27,090 nucleotides of DNA from an uncultured Sutterella sp. (GCA_934255515.1 CAKQON010000018.1:1-27090); one strand, 5' to 3'; counted from the first letter of the stretch, positions 17,023 through 25,140 are shown. The notes: generated by a model from the sequence alone, not told the origin. Translations and numbers: made by a program.

Positions 17023-18549
17023 ATGACCGAAATGAATCGCCGCACGCTCCTCAAGGGTTCCGTAGCGATGGGCGCTGCCGCGCTCTTTGGCTCTGAAGCG
17101 GCTCACGCCGCCGGCGCCGTTGCGCTCCCGAAGAAGTGGGACGAAACGACCGAGGTTCTCGTGATCGGTTCGGGCTTTGCGGGCCTCGCCGCCGCCATTG
17201 AAGCGAAGAAGGCGGGCGCCAAGGTCGAGGTTCTCGAAAAGATGGCCATGCCCGGCGGCAACTCCATCATCAACGGAGGCATTCTGACGGCTACCGGTTG
17301 CCCGCAGCAGTTGAAGCACGGCATTAAGGATTCGCCTGAACTCCTCGCGCACGACATGCTCGTTGCCGGCCTCTATCTGAATGAGCCTGAAAAGGTGAAG
17401 CTCGTCGCCAACTCCGCGCTCTCCAACTACGAATGGACCGTTAAGGAACTCGGCGTCGAATACAACCAGGACGCGATCGGCCAGGAAGGCGGCCACAGCG
17501 TTCCGCGCTACGTCTTCACGAAGAATGGTTCGGGCTCGGGCATTGTCTCGAAGGAACTCGAATACCTCGAAAAGCTCGGCGTCAAGGTCCGCACCCGCGT
17601 CTATGTGAAGCACCTCTTCCGCGACGCCTCGGGCCGCGTTCTCGGCGCTGAGGTTCAGGAAGGCTACCGCTTCCCGAAGGCCGACTCCGGCAAGACCAAG
17701 TTCATCCGTGCCACGAAGGCGGTCGTTCTCTGCTACGGCGGCTTCTCGCGCGACGTCGAATACCGCATGATGCAGGATCCGAAGCTCACCTCGAAGCTCG
17801 ACAGCACGAACCAACCCGGCGCCACTTCGGAACTCTGGCGTGAAACGAGCCGCATCGGCTGCGCTCAGATTCAGAACGACTGGATTCAGTGCACGCCGTG
17901 GAACAACCCCAAGGAAAAGGGCATGGGCATCGGCTGGACCTTCTCGCAGTCCGCTGCTGCTGAATACGGCCTCTGGGTTTCGACTTCCGGCAAGCGCTTC
18001 GTGAACGAACTCGCCAACCGCAAGGTCCGCGCAGACGCCATCATGGTCGAGCAGACGAACGGCTTCCGCGCTGTCTCGATCTGCACGAAGGCCAACACCA
18101 AGGCCTTTGAAGATGCTCGTCCGGGCATGCTCGCAAAGCTCCTTGAGCAGGGCATCGTGAAGGAATACAAGTCCCTCGCCGATATTGCCGCCGACTACAA
18201 GATGCCTGCCGACGTACTCGCGAAGACGGTTGAAGACTTCAACAAGGCTGTGAAGGCAAAGAACGATCCGGAATTCGGCCGCTACATCAACAACGAGCAG
18301 GTTCCGCTCACGGAAGGCCCCTGGTATGCGAGCGAAATGAGCCCGAAGGTTCACCACTGCATGGGCGGCCTTGTGACCAACCTCAAGTGCCAGGTGATCG
18401 ACATTTCCGACGGCAAGCCCGTCCCCGGCCTCTATGCCGCAGGTGAAGCGACTGGCGGCGTGCATGGCGCCGTGCGCCTCGGCTCCTGCGCCATTCTCGA
18501 CTGCCTCGTGAACGGCCGCATCGCCGGCAAGGAAGCTGCCAAGGCCTGA
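17023..18549 (+). CDS. Tat-exported flavin subunit of a split flavocytochrome c reductase
   Basis: A 508-aa periplasmic FAD flavoprotein of the fumarate/urocanate reductase family. The Tat signal MNRRTLLKGSVAMGAAALFG is followed by cleavage near residue 29. The FAD fold VIGSGFAGLAAA is at 47-58, and GGN...NGG and LYAAGEATGGVHGAVRLGS (470-488) are intact. Against Shewanella Fcc3, the proton-donor arginine (R402) corresponds to R333, the substrate His pair to H444-H445 and R544 to R485. The Fcc3 carboxylate-binding His365 position is T291 (IQCTPW), so the substrate is probably another unsaturated acid or acceptor rather than fumarate. AAGGAG precedes ATG 17023 at 9 nt. The haem domain, fused in Fcc3, is supplied by the downstream cytochrome gene. 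Paralogous to the 12634 flavoprotein. Confidence 0.92.
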   Translation: MTEMNRRTLLKGSVAMGAAALFGSEAAHAAGAVALPKKWDETTEVLVIGSGFAGLAAAIEAKKAGAKVEVLEKMAMPGGNSIINGGILTATGCPQQLKHGIKDSPELLAHDMLVAGLYLNEPEKVKLVANSALSNYEWTVKELGVEYNQDAIGQEGGHSVPRYVFTKNGSGSGIVSKELEYLEKLGVKVRTRVYVKHLFRDASGRVLGAEVQEGYRFPKADSGKTKFIRATKAVVLCYGGFSRDVEYRMMQDPKLTSKLDSTNQPGATSELWRETSRIGCAQIQNDWIQCTPWNNPKEKGMGIGWTFSQSAAAEYGLWVSTSGKRFVNELANRKVRADAIMVEQTNGFRAVSICTKANTKAFEDARPGMLAKLLEQGIVKEYKSLADIAADYKMPADVLAKTVEDFNKAVKAKNDPEFGRYINNEQVPLTEGPWYASEMSPKVHHCMGGLVTNLKCQVIDISDGKPVPGLYAAGEATGGVHGAVRLGSCAILDCLVNGRIAGKEAAKA

Positions 18550-18561
18550 TGAATCCTCTTC

Positions 18562-18595
18562 TTCCCGCCCGCAGGCGACAGCCCCCGGGCGGGAA
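18562..18595 (+). other. Strong hairpin between flavoprotein and cytochrome genes
   Basis: TTCCCGCCCG (18562-18571) pairs perfectly with CGGGCGGGAA (18586-18595), 12 bp after the flavoprotein stop. No T-run follows, so it is more likely an mRNA-stabilising or processing stem than a terminator. It could let the flavoprotein message accumulate above that of the cytochrome. Confidence 0.7.
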
Positions 18596-18614
18596 TAAAG
18601 TGAATTTCCCCGCC

Positions 18615-18650
18615 GGGGCGGAAGGCCAATGAACCTCTCCGCCCCTTTTT
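18615..18650 (+). terminator. Terminator-like hairpin directly before the cytochrome start codon
   Basis: GGGGCGGA (18615-18622) pairs with TCCGCCCC (18638-18645), followed by five Ts (18646-18650). The cytochrome ATG comes only three bases later (18654). By shape it is an intrinsic terminator or attenuator. Its position suggests control of read-through or of translation initiation for the cytochrome. Confidence 0.65.
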
Positions 18651-18653
18651 CAA

Positions 18654-18986
18654 ATGAAAAAGACCCTGATTCTTCTTTCGATGGCTCTCGCTGCGCTCCC
18701 CTTCGCGGCCGACGCCAAGGGCTTTGCCGACTATCACACGGAAACGCTGAAGCTTCCGTGCACGACCTGCCACAAGACGCCCGACACGATGCCGACGACG
18801 GAGACCTGCACGGGCTGCCACCCGACCGACAAGCTCGTCGAGTCGACCAAGAACGTGAAGCCCACCAACCCGCACACGTCGCCTCACTACGGCGCGAAGC
18901 TCGACTGCGTCAACTGCCACGTGGGCCATGAACCAAGCGAAAACTACTGCGCTCAGTGCCACAGCTTCGACTTCAAGGTGCCTTAA
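18654..18986 (+). CDS. Periplasmic tetrahaem cytochrome c (flavocytochrome c haem subunit)
   Basis: A 110-aa protein with a Sec signal (MKKTLILLSMALAALPFAADA) and four CxxCH haem-binding motifs at 36-40, 52-56, 85-89 and 99-103. Extra histidines (H74, H78, H92) are candidates for second axial ligands. The segment NPHTSPHYGAKLDCVNCHVGH and the ending CHSFDFKVP closely resemble the N-terminal haem domain of Shewanella fumarate reductase Fcc3. It therefore probably passes electrons from a quinol-oxidising cytochrome to the flavin subunit encoded just upstream, in the periplasm. No Shine-Dalgarno is visible before the ATG; a terminator-like hairpin abuts it instead. An out-of-frame ATG at 18629 with GGAAGG has no protein-like product. 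Maturation needs the cytochrome c assembly machinery encoded elsewhere. Confidence 0.93.
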   Translation: MKKTLILLSMALAALPFAADAKGFADYHTETLKLPCTTCHKTPDTMPTTETCTGCHPTDKLVESTKNVKPTNPHTSPHYGAKLDCVNCHVGHEPSENYCAQCHSFDFKVP

Positions 18987-19299
18987 CCTTCAGGTGCCGG
19001 AAGTCTCAAGAAAGAGCCCGGATGCGCCGGATGGCGCGCCCGGTCTTTCCTTTCCCGGGAAATGCCGGACCGCCGGCGTCATGAACCCGGCTCCGAAAGC
19101 CTTCCGGAATTCATGCGTTTCGGCGGTCAAGATGCGCTCCGGGCGGAGACCGAGCTGAGAACGGAGTCCGTGATCCGGCCTTAACCTTGAGCGCATCTCT
19201 CTGACGGCTTTTCCCTGACTTGAAATACAACATAACATTTTTATTATTTTAATAAAGCGTTTTAAAGGACGGATGAAAGAGCCGCCCTTCCTGAATGCA
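18987..19299. other. Non-coding convergent spacer with an AT-rich patch
   Basis: No gene is seen. An imperfect stem around 19017-19050 (CCGG/CGCC with GGCG/CCGG) followed by TCTTTCC may end the cytochrome transcript. A strikingly AT-rich patch lies at about 19226-19270, unlike the surrounding GC-rich DNA, just past the stop of the minus-strand transporter gene. Confidence 0.5.
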
Positions 19300-20552
19300 T
19301 TATTTGCGTTCGAGCACCCGCTGCGCCACCTCGCCTTCAGCCGGCGTCATGCGCCTTGCGAGAACCACCGGGAGCAGCATGAGGAGCGCTACAAGCCCGA
19401 ATGACGCCGAGAGCCCCATTTCCTCGCCGATGAAGCCGAGTGTCGGCGGCCCCGCGAGAAAGGCGCCGTATCCGGCGCTCGAAAGGAGGCTCATCCGGGC
19501 TGCCGGGGCGCCCTCGCCATTGCGGCACCCGCTGAGAGCGCAACGGAGAAGCCGAGCGCCGCGCCTGCGGCCCAGAAGACGACGCCCAGCATGACGAAAA
19601 GCGGGACCTTGAAGAAAATGATGACGAGGAGGCCGATGAGCACAAGAAGGGCGCTCCCCATGAGAACGCGCCGCTTCCCGAAGCGCATGAGCCAGAAGGT
19701 TCCGGAAAACCGCACGGCGGCAAGACCCGATGCAAAAAACGCAAAGGCGAGCGCCGCGAAGCTCGTCGACGCGTTCATCGATTCACGCAGCAGTATCGGA
19801 AGCCAGTCGTTTGCCGTGACTTCGCAGAGAGCGACCACAAAGACCACGATGACGGCGGCGATGAGGCCGCCCGTAATTCTGGGCTTCGTCTTCACTGCGC
19901 CATTCTTTTTCTGAGCCTCTTCGCCCGATGCCCGGACAAGCGCCTCCACCTCGCTAAGCCGTAAGGTAGAAAGAAGGAAAAGAAGCGCCATCAGGCCGAC
20001 AGCCATGAGAAAGGGCGCCATCGGCGAAACTGCGAGATAGACGCACCCGAAGCCGAAAAATGCGCCGACCGCTTCGCCGAGACTGAAGCACGCATGAAGC
20101 GTTGTGAGAACAGGCTTCCCCCTCCGGGCTTCAATGACACCCGCCGCGACATTCATCGCGATGTCGAGAAACACGGACCCGAAGCCCGCGAGTCCGAGAC
20201 CAAGCGCCGTAACGACGCCTCCCGGAAGCGGCAAAGGGAGAGCTAACGGGAGCGCTGCAAGAAAGACGCCGAAAAGCATGAGGGCTTCGCCCAATAGCGT
20301 CATTACGCGCGCACCCGCCCGATGAATCAGAACCGGCGCAAAGATGAGGGACGGGATGGAGCCGAGCGAAAGTCCGAGAAAAACGAGACCCATTTCCGCA
20401 ATCGAGAGTCCGAGCCCCTCGCGGATCGCGGGCGTCCGCGTGATCCAGGTCGCCATCAGAAAGCCGCCCGCAAAGAAGGAGGCAAAAAGCGCTTCGCGCG
20501 TGCCGAAAGCACTGAAAGATCCTTTTGCTTCCGCAGCTGCTTTTCGGGACAT
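19300..20552 (-). pseudogene. Frameshifted MFS transporter (YbjJ-like)
   Basis: A 12-helix major facilitator superfamily transporter, broken by one frameshift. The first 353 codons from ATG 20552 (behind GAGGAGG) cover most helices, including the early loop FLGLSLGSIPSLIFAPVLIHRAGAR. They run out in ARAPRQPG-stop near 19491. The remaining helices continue in another frame as MSLLSSAGYGAFLAGPPTLG to a stop at 19300. Adding one C to the CCCC run near 19505 restores RAPPAARMSLLSSAG, the normal continuation. With a single lesion in a homopolymer, recent inactivation, phase variation or a sequencing error are all possible. The substrate is unknown. It is divergent from a TetR gene and probably repressed by it. 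Confidence 0.8.
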
Positions 20553-20577
20553 GCGTTTTCCTCCTCAAATTCAATAT

Positions 20578-20589
20578 GTACGTACGTAC
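20578..20589. promoter_or_regulatory. Candidate TetR operator
   Basis: A perfect 12-bp palindrome GTACGTACGTAC lies 26 bp upstream of the transporter start codon, in the gap between it and the TetR gene. Position and symmetry fit a TetR-family operator; the alternating GTAC units could offer overlapping half-sites. Confidence 0.6.
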
Positions 20590-20691
20590 CTAAAGCGAAG
20601 CGCATTCTACCGGTTTTCATCGCGATATGCACGAGCGTACACTATGGGGATAATATCTTCCGTTCATCCCTTTCCGAAGCGCTCTTCCCTT

Positions 20692-21273
20692 ATGCCCGAC
20701 GCCTCTCCTGCCGATCACGCCGACAAAGCGCCCGAACGCGCCTCCCGCCGTTACGACCCGGAGAGACGGCGCCGCATCATTGCGTCCGCGCTCGAAGTCA
20801 TTGCGCGGCAGGGCGTCGAAGGCGCCTCCATTCGTCTCGTCGCGAAGGAAGCCGACGTTCCGTTGGGCTCCATGACCTACCACTTCAGGGGCCGCGACGA
20901 GCTTCTCTTTGAGGCCATGCAGAGCTTCATTGAAGAGCTTTCAGCCATCACGTTCCCGCGGCTCGAGGCTGCCGGGAACCAGGAAGAAGCGCTCGAAGTA
21001 CTCTCCGACTACCTCTGCTGGCCGGTAGACAAGCGCCTCCTTCTTCTCACCTACGAGCTCTATGCCTATGCGGCACGTAATGAGGCCGTGAAGCCGCTCG
21101 TCTCGGAATTTCACGAAAAAGTCCGACGCGAACTCATGCGCTTCTTTCCGAAGCATGTGGCGAGCATTCTCGATGCCCTCAGCGACGGCGCCTGCATACA
21201 CCGCGCGTACGACGAGCATCCTCCAAAGCGCGAGGAGTACCTTGAGGTGATCCGCAGGCTCGCCGGCTGCTGA
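20692..21273 (+). CDS. TetR/AcrR family transcriptional regulator
   Basis: A 193-aa DNA-binding regulator. The N-terminal helix-turn-helix runs from YDPERRRRIIASALEVIARQGVEGASIRLVAKEADVPLGSMTYHFRGRDELLFEAM, a typical TetR three-helix head with the SMTYHF turn. The C-terminal ligand domain (about 75-190) is helical and unrecognised. The start is uncertain: ATG 20692 and ATG 20644 are both in frame and neither has a clear Shine-Dalgarno; 20692 places the domain at the usual distance. It is divergent from the frameshifted MFS gene and probably represses it through the palindrome at 20578-20589. If the transporter is dead, the regulator may be decaying or have other targets. Confidence 0.88.
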   Translation: MPDASPADHADKAPERASRRYDPERRRRIIASALEVIARQGVEGASIRLVAKEADVPLGSMTYHFRGRDELLFEAMQSFIEELSAITFPRLEAAGNQEEALEVLSDYLCWPVDKRLLLLTYELYAYAARNEAVKPLVSEFHEKVRRELMRFFPKHVASILDALSDGACIHRAYDEHPPKREEYLEVIRRLAGC

Positions 21274-21302
21274 TCACGGCACAGCCGCCCTGAAGAAAAA
21301 AT

Positions 21303-22067
21303 TCAGGAGAGAAGCTCCCAGGCGGTCTTCACGAAGAGAATCGATAGCACTACCGCGATGATGGGGCGCACGATCTTCGTGCCGTTCTTCAACACCAGCC
21401 CCGCGCCGATGTAGTGCCCGGCAATCGAGAAGCACCCGGCAATGAGGCCGAGCGCCCAGATCACCTCACCCGAAAGCGCGAAGGTCGCAAAGGCAGCCAA
21501 GTTGCTCGAAAGGTTCACGGCCTTCATCTGGCCCGAGGCCTCCCGCACGCCCATGCGCGCGAGAATCGTGTAGGAAAGGAGCATGAAGGTGCCCGCCCCC
21601 GGCCCGTAGAAGCCGTCGTAGGCGCCGCAGAGAAGCGACATGGCGGCGACGATCACGAGGCGCTTGCTTTTTTCCATCTCCTCGCCCTCGGCGGGAATCG
21701 CCGACTTTCGGAAGACCACGATTGCCGCAAAGGGGAGGAGCACGATGAGGATGTAGCGAAAGACCTCTTCGGGCACGAGAAGCGCGATCCGCGCGCCGAC
21801 GGCGCTTCCGATGAAGGCGCAGAAGACGGCGGGAAGCGCTTCGCGAACCTTGAGGAACCCGGCCCGCCAGAGGCGGAACGTTGAAACGCTCGTTCCGATC
21901 ATGCTCGCGAGCTTATTGCTCCCCAGCGCCATGTGCGCGGGAACGCCTGCAATAAGGAATGCGGGGAGCGTGATGAGTCCGCCGCCCCCGGCGATGGCGT
22001 CGACAAGGCCTCCGAGAAAGACGAGCGGACAGACGATCAGAAGCGTCGTAAGAAAATCGAATTCCAT
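21303..22067 (-). CDS. yfcA: YfcA-type TauE/SafE family membrane permease
   Basis: A 254-aa inner-membrane protein of the TSUP (sulfite exporter TauE/SafE) family. It shows the two-fold repeat typical of YfcA: FLGGLVDAIAGGGGLITLPAFL near the N-terminus, and GAYDGFYGPGAGTFMLLSY in the second half, with ALGSNKLASM and AVNLSSNLAAFATF marking the matching loops. Eight or so hydrophobic segments are visible. ATG 22067 is preceded by AAGG; an upstream in-frame ATG at 22097 has no ribosome site. Family members move sulfite, sulfonates or other small organosulfur or carboxylate anions; the substrate of YfcA is not established. It lies 61 bp after an aldehyde dehydrogenase gene on the same strand, suggesting a two-gene operon for uptake or export of an acid product. 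Confidence 0.88.
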   Translation of the reverse strand: MEFDFLTTLLIVCPLVFLGGLVDAIAGGGGLITLPAFLIAGVPAHMALGSNKLASMIGTSVSTFRLWRAGFLKVREALPAVFCAFIGSAVGARIALLVPEEVFRYILIVLLPFAAIVVFRKSAIPAEGEEMEKSKRLVIVAAMSLLCGAYDGFYGPGAGTFMLLSYTILARMGVREASGQMKAVNLSSNLAAFATFALSGEVIWALGLIAGCFSIAGHYIGAGLVLKNGTKIVRPIIAVVLSILFVKTAWELLS

Positions 22068-22128
22068 TTTGCCTTGAGCCGAGGCGGAGCCGCTCAAAGG
22101 AAAAGTGGAGCGCCGTCTTCAGAGCGAA

Positions 22129-23562
22129 TTAGAAGGTGGAGTGGTCGAAGACGGCCTTAAGCTCGGTAAATTCCTCGAGCCCGTAGATTCCGCCCTCGCG
22201 GCCGATGCCGCTCGCCCCGAAACCTCCGAAAGGAGCGGCGAGGTCGCGCTCGGCATCGTTAATGTACACGTTTCCGCTCCGGATCCTGCGGGCAAAATCG
22301 AGCGCTTCTTGCTTTGGTCCGAATACGGCACCGCAAAGTCCGTAGGGCGTGCCGTTGGCGATTGCCTCAGCTTCATCGAGCGTGCGGTAGGTAAGAACGG
22401 AAAGGACCGGCCCGAAAATCTCTTCCTGAGCGATTTTCATATCCGGCTTCACATTGACGAAAACGACCGGCCTGATGAAGTAGCCTTCGTTTTCTCCGGG
22501 GGCCTTCGGCACCTCGCCCGCAATTATTTCAGCGCCTTCGGCAAGTCCCGATTCGATGTAGCGCTTCACGCGCTGAAACTGCCCGAGGGAGACCACGGGC
22601 CCCACCCGGGTCGAAAGATCCCTCGGGTCGCCGACGGGGTAGTTTTTGAGCGCTTCAATGAGGAGCGCCTTCGCGTCCCCAAGCATTTCTTCGGGGACGA
22701 GAAGTCTAGAGAGCGCCGTGCAGGTCTGCCCGGCATTGAGAAGGAGAGAATCGAAGAGCTTCTTCGCGGCCGGCCGGTAGTCGGGCATGCCGGGCAGCCA
22801 CACGCAGGGCGATTTGCCGCCCAATTCGAGCGCAATGCGCTTCAAATCCCGGGAAGCAATCGCTCCGATCCGGCGGCCCACCCTGGTCGAGCCCGTAAAG
22901 GACACCATGTCGACGCCGGGGTGCGCGACGAGCGCTTCACCCACGGTTTCGCCTCTCCCCTGAACGAGGTTGAAGACCCCCGGAGGAAGTCCCGCCTCGC
23001 GGAAGGCTTCGGCGAGAAGCGTCGCCGTAAGGGGCGTCAATTCGCTCGGCTTGAGAGCCACCGTGCAGCCCATCAGAATCGCGGGCACCGCCTTCTGAAT
23101 AATCTGTCCGAGGGGATAGTTCCAGGGCGTGATGGCCGCAACAACCCCCACGGGCTCCCGCGTTACGAGGGATGAGGGGAAATGCTCCTCGAGCTTCATT
23201 TTCCGCGCGGCATCAATGAAGGCCGCGGTGCGGCGCATCTGGTAGTCGCAGTGCTTCTTTCTCGCAAAGGCGGCTGGAGCGCCGAGTTCGGCGATTTCGA
23301 GGGCAACAATCTCCTCGGTCATGCCGCGGAAAATTTCAAGCATCCTTTCCATCAGGCGGATGCGCGTTTCGAGCGTCGTTTTCGACCATGCCGGAAAAGC
23401 CTTTCGCGCAGCCTTGACCGCACGATTGACGTCTTCTGCCGTTCCGTCCGGAACGCGTGCAATCGTCGAGCGGTCGGCAGGATTCTCAACCGGGATGAAA
23501 GCTTCGCCCGGAGACTTCACCCATTCTCCGCCGATCAGCTGGCATTCGAAAAATTCGCGCAT
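22129..23562 (-). CDS. NAD(P)-dependent aldehyde dehydrogenase
   Basis: A full-length 477-aa aldehyde dehydrogenase that oxidises an aldehyde to the acid with NAD(P)+. All key residues are present: N148 (TPWNYP), cofactor lysine K171 (KPSELTP), glycine motif FTGSTRVG at 222-229, general base E246 (LELGGKSP) and nucleophile C281 (NAGQTCTALSR). The late EEIFGPVLSV and FGGFGASGIGREGG motifs complete the fold. No signal peptide is seen, so it is cytoplasmic. The ribosome site (AGAAAGAAG) before ATG 23562 is modest. Probably co-transcribed with the YfcA-like permease downstream. The substrate cannot be assigned from sequence; betaine-aldehyde-type or generic aliphatic dehydrogenases are the nearest models. 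Confidence 0.92.
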   Translation of the reverse strand: MREFFECQLIGGEWVKSPGEAFIPVENPADRSTIARVPDGTAEDVNRAVKAARKAFPAWSKTTLETRIRLMERMLEIFRGMTEEIVALEIAELGAPAAFARKKHCDYQMRRTAAFIDAARKMKLEEHFPSSLVTREPVGVVAAITPWNYPLGQIIQKAVPAILMGCTVALKPSELTPLTATLLAEAFREAGLPPGVFNLVQGRGETVGEALVAHPGVDMVSFTGSTRVGRRIGAIASRDLKRIALELGGKSPCVWLPGMPDYRPAAKKLFDSLLLNAGQTCTALSRLLVPEEMLGDAKALLIEALKNYPVGDPRDLSTRVGPVVSLGQFQRVKRYIESGLAEGAEIIAGEVPKAPGENEGYFIRPVVFVNVKPDMKIAQEEIFGPVLSVLTYRTLDEAEAIANGTPYGLCGAVFGPKQEALDFARRIRSGNVYINDAERDLAAPFGGFGASGIGREGGIYGLEEFTELKAVFDHSTF

Positions 23563-23875
23563 AACTTCTTTCTGCTCTTTCTGGCTTCTTGTGACTCCCG
23601 GGGCGCCCGAAAGGAAAAAGGGTCCTCGCTTCAGGCATCCCGCGGAACGGTTACCCAGCGAAGTTTACTTTCGGCATCCGGGAAATGCTTCGACGAAAAA
23701 ATCATGGAAATCTCAACTTCCTATCAAGAGGCCCGGGGAGCCCGCACCGCGCCGGCATTTTGCGGCGCTTCTCTGACAAAAGACCGAAGAAGCTACGCCG
23801 TTCTGCAGAGGGAAGACGGGAAAGTCTTCGGTTAGGCTTGAAGGAACTTTCCTCTTCATTTATGGAACCTTCCAC
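23563..23875. promoter_or_regulatory. Divergent intergenic region
   Basis: 313 bp between the divergent aldehyde dehydrogenase and M20 peptidase genes; both promoters should lie here. ACCGAAGA (23783-23790) pairs with TCTTCGGT (23825-23832) around a long loop. A weak sigma-70-like TTGAAG, 17 bp, TATGGA pair ends just before the peptidase ATG. Nothing else is convincing. Confidence 0.4.
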
Positions 23876-25030
23876 ATGACTCAAGAGAACGTTCTTTCCC
23901 GCGCCGTTGAATTCGCGCAGACGCTCGTGCGCGTGCCTTCCGTTTCCGGAACCCCCGCCACGCACGACGTGATCAGGGCGGTCGAAGAAATCCTCAGCCG
24001 CTTCAGCCGCTCGACCTTCCGCATCGCCGCTCAGTCGACCGGCGCTCCGGTGCTTCTCGCGCACTGCGGGTCGGACGACCCGAATGCGCCCTCCCTCATG
24101 CTTTCGGGCCATATCGACGTCGTGCCGCCTGCCGGCATGACCGATCCCTGGTCGGCGGAAATCAGGGACGGGCGCCTCCTCGGGCGCGGCTCGACCGACA
24201 TGAAGGGCGGAGCGGCCGCCGCGATCGCCGCTTTCTGCGAAGCGTCGCAAAAGGATCTGAAGGGAAGCCTCTGGCTCATTCTCTCCACCGATGAGGAGAC
24301 GGACGTGAAGGGCGTGAAGGCCGCACTCGAGGAACCCGGCGCCCCGCGCCCGGATCTTGCGATCATCGCCGAACCCACCGAACTCACGATCCGAAACGAA
24401 CACCGCGGCGACGCCTGGGTGCGGGTCGACTTCAAGGGCCGGAGCGCTCACTCCTCGCGCCCGCATCTCGGCGTCAACGCCATTGAAGCCGCCGCGCTCT
24501 TCATCGTCCGCGCAAGGAAGCGCCTCCCCGAAATGCAGAAGGAAGGCCCCGGGATCGGCCCGCAGACGACCTCGATCGACATGGTCTCGGGGGGCGCCGC
24601 GCCCAATGTGGTGCCCGCAAGCGCCTCGGTCACGATCGACTTCCGCTACCAGGGCGAGGAATGCGGCAGGATTCAGGAGGAAAGAATCCTGCGCGTCGTC
24701 GAGGAGCTTAAGAAGGACCCGGACTTTCCACCGGTCGAGGTTTCGACCACGATCACGGGCGACTGGCCCGCGCTCTCCTCGTCTCTTGAAAACCCCGCCG
24801 CCAAGCAGGCGATCGCCGCCATTGAGGCCTCCCTCGGGCACAAGGTTGAGGTGACCCCGATGTCGGGCTGGGGCGAAGGCGGCTACATGTACGCTTTTGG
24901 GATCCCGGCCTTCTATTTCGGCCCTGGCGAAGGAAAGCTCGCGCACACGCCGCAGGAATCCAGTCCGGTCTGGCATATCGAAAAGGCGACTGAGGCAATC
25001 TACCGAGCCGCAATGGCGCACTGCGCCTGA
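23876..25030 (+). CDS. M20 family metallopeptidase (ArgE/DapE-like)
   Basis: A 384-aa zinc-dependent amidohydrolase or peptidase of family M20. Metal and catalytic residues are visible: H79 and D81 (SGHIDVVP), D108 (GRGSTDMKGG), catalytic E140 and metal E141 (STDEETD), E166 (AEPTEL) and H357 (LAHTPQES). The dimerisation lid domain lies at about 178-285, with the GRSAHSSRPHLGVNA motif. No signal peptide is seen, so it is cytoplasmic. The ATG at 23876 has only a weak GGAA upstream. Family members deacylate N-acyl amino acids (ArgE), cut succinyl-diaminopimelate (DapE) or split short peptides. The next gene is a GsiB-like binding protein, which makes a role in using imported peptides or glutathione products attractive but unproven. 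Confidence 0.9.
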   Translation: MTQENVLSRAVEFAQTLVRVPSVSGTPATHDVIRAVEEILSRFSRSTFRIAAQSTGAPVLLAHCGSDDPNAPSLMLSGHIDVVPPAGMTDPWSAEIRDGRLLGRGSTDMKGGAAAAIAAFCEASQKDLKGSLWLILSTDEETDVKGVKAALEEPGAPRPDLAIIAEPTELTIRNEHRGDAWVRVDFKGRSAHSSRPHLGVNAIEAAALFIVRARKRLPEMQKEGPGIGPQTTSIDMVSGGAAPNVVPASASVTIDFRYQGEECGRIQEERILRVVEELKKDPDFPPVEVSTTITGDWPALSSSLENPAAKQAIAAIEASLGHKVEVTPMSGWGEGGYMYAFGIPAFYFGPGEGKLAHTPQESSPVWHIEKATEAIYRAAMAHCA

Positions 25031-25037
25031 GAATAGT

Positions 25038-25084
25038 GCGCTCCCGCGCCTCGATTTGATGCATCACATCCGCGCCGGGAGCGC
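25038..25084 (+). terminator. Possible terminator stem after the M20 gene
   Basis: GCGCTCCCG (25038-25046) pairs perfectly with CGGGAGCGC (25076-25084), starting 7 bp after the peptidase stop. The 29-nt loop contains a TGATGCATCA palindrome (25057-25066). No T-run follows. It may be a weak terminator, a stabilising stem, or part of an activator-binding region for the sigma-54 promoter about 40 bp downstream. Confidence 0.4.
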
Positions 25085-25124
25085 GCTTCTGATCCATTGA
25101 ATTCCCTTCAGGGCGCCTCTTCGC

Positions 25125-25140
25125 TGGCACGCGATTTGCT
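25125..25140 (+). promoter_or_regulatory. Sigma-54 promoter of gsiB copy 2
   Basis: TGGCACGCGATTTGCT matches the RpoN consensus TGGCACG-N4-TTGCW at every fixed position, with GG (25126-25127) and GC (25138-25139) separated by exactly 10 bp. Transcription should begin near 25151, giving a leader of about 80 nt before the binding-protein ATG at 25231. Such promoters need an enhancer-binding activator, which is not encoded in this window. Confidence 0.85.

Noticed and set aside
15521..18465. Long antisense frames opposite the kinase (452 codons) and the second flavoprotein (486 codons)
   Set aside because: Clear domain evidence supports the other strand; these frames lack family motifs.
18629..18931. 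100-codon frame starting at an ATG with GGAAGG, overlapping the cytochrome
   Set aside because: The product is unlike any protein, while the overlapping frame has four CxxCH motifs and a signal peptide.
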